Below are positions 24,606 through 24,736 of a stretch of 24,736 nucleotides of DNA, in pieces. The stretch's first letter is position 1. Every line of letters begins with the position of its first letter. The notes below the pieces were generated by a model. It did no database searches, had not been told where the DNA came from, and saw nothing but the letters and a program-made list of their open reading frames with translations. This DNA comes from JBKBXU01 sp046313675 (GTDB lineage Bacteria; Bacteroidota; Bacteroidia; Cytophagales; Cytophagaceae): positions 1-24,736 of the forward strand of contig JBKBXU010000022.1 in assembly GCA_046313675.1 (NCBI GenBank), read 5' to 3'. The translations under genes and the position numbers were made by a program.

Positions 24606-24608
24606 TTT

Positions 24609-24736
24609 ATGGCAGAGTTAACAAAAGAATTAATAGTTAAAAAGTTAGAGGAAAAGTTTGGAGACGCCATTGTACAGGTAGAAGATCCATACAATATGCT
24701 TACCTTAACAATCAAAAGGGAATACCTTCTTGACAT
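24609..24736 (+). CDS. nuoC: NADH-quinone oxidoreductase subunit C, 5' part (truncated by window end)
   Basis: An ATG three bases after the nuoB stop opens a frame that runs to the window edge: MAELTKELIVKKLEEKFGDA, then further residues including IKREYLLD. An N-terminal helix with EKFGDAI and a following strand fits NuoC, the 30-kDa peripheral-arm subunit. Position directly after nuoB is the standard nuo order. Only 42 codons are visible, so the call rests largely on gene order. Confidence 0.85.
   Translation, partial: MAELTKELIVKKLEEKFGDAIVQVEDPYNMLTLTIKREYLLD

Noticed and set aside
1..24736. Search for tRNA, rRNA, CRISPR repeats, insertion sequences or attachment sites
   Set aside because: No direct-repeat array, transposase motif, terminal inverted repeat or tRNA-like fold was seen; gaps between genes are short.

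Overview
The window is about 24.7 kb of AT-rich DNA from a member of the Bacteroidota, most likely a free-living Cytophagales-type bacterium. Supporting signs are three secreted proteins with C-terminal type IX secretion (T9SS) sorting domains, promoters of the TTG-N19-TAnnTTTG type, the general absence of Shine-Dalgarno sequences, and the protein types present (Bacteroidota-style EF-P, MreB, DUF4465, BtuG-like propeller). The family-level placement is inference.

Left part (1-8.4 kb). The window opens inside an LptF/LptG-type permease gene on the minus strand that carries an in-frame TAA at codon 35. It is preceded by a small hypothetical gene and a 48-codon membrane ORF. Next come efp (elongation factor P with Asn at the tip position), an EamA-type exporter and a bidirectional terminator. 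A large T9SS-secreted modular protein lies on the minus strand. Then follow a small hypothetical protein, a stand-alone mreB-type gene with a good terminator, a membrane PAS histidine kinase and a small exported acidic protein.

Centre (8.4-14.7 kb). This is a cobalamin (vitamin B12) uptake locus. A divergent PP-loop ATPase of the Dph6-like family faces a near-consensus promoter, a cobalamin riboswitch, and a four-gene operon: a BtuB-like TonB-dependent receptor, a DUF4465/Ig protein with a T9SS sorting domain, a second T9SS protein with a 'GPDFAVFENGF' core, and a BtuG-like beta-propeller lipoprotein. An internal hairpin separates the second and third genes. Together they look like an outer-membrane corrinoid capture system in which two surface components are delivered by T9SS and one is a lipoprotein. 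The inner-membrane importer is not in the window. This is the most interesting region.

Right part (14.7-24.7 kb). A minus-strand run holds a large HExxH/TolB-propeller/beta-barrel protein, a small exported protein, mltG, a DUF493 protein and a histone-deacetylase-family hydrolase. Divergent from it is a soluble multi-PAS/GAF histidine kinase whose kinase core resembles the earlier one. The window ends in the start of the respiratory complex I operon: nuoA, nuoB and a truncated nuoC. I see no tRNA, rRNA, insertion sequence or CRISPR array.
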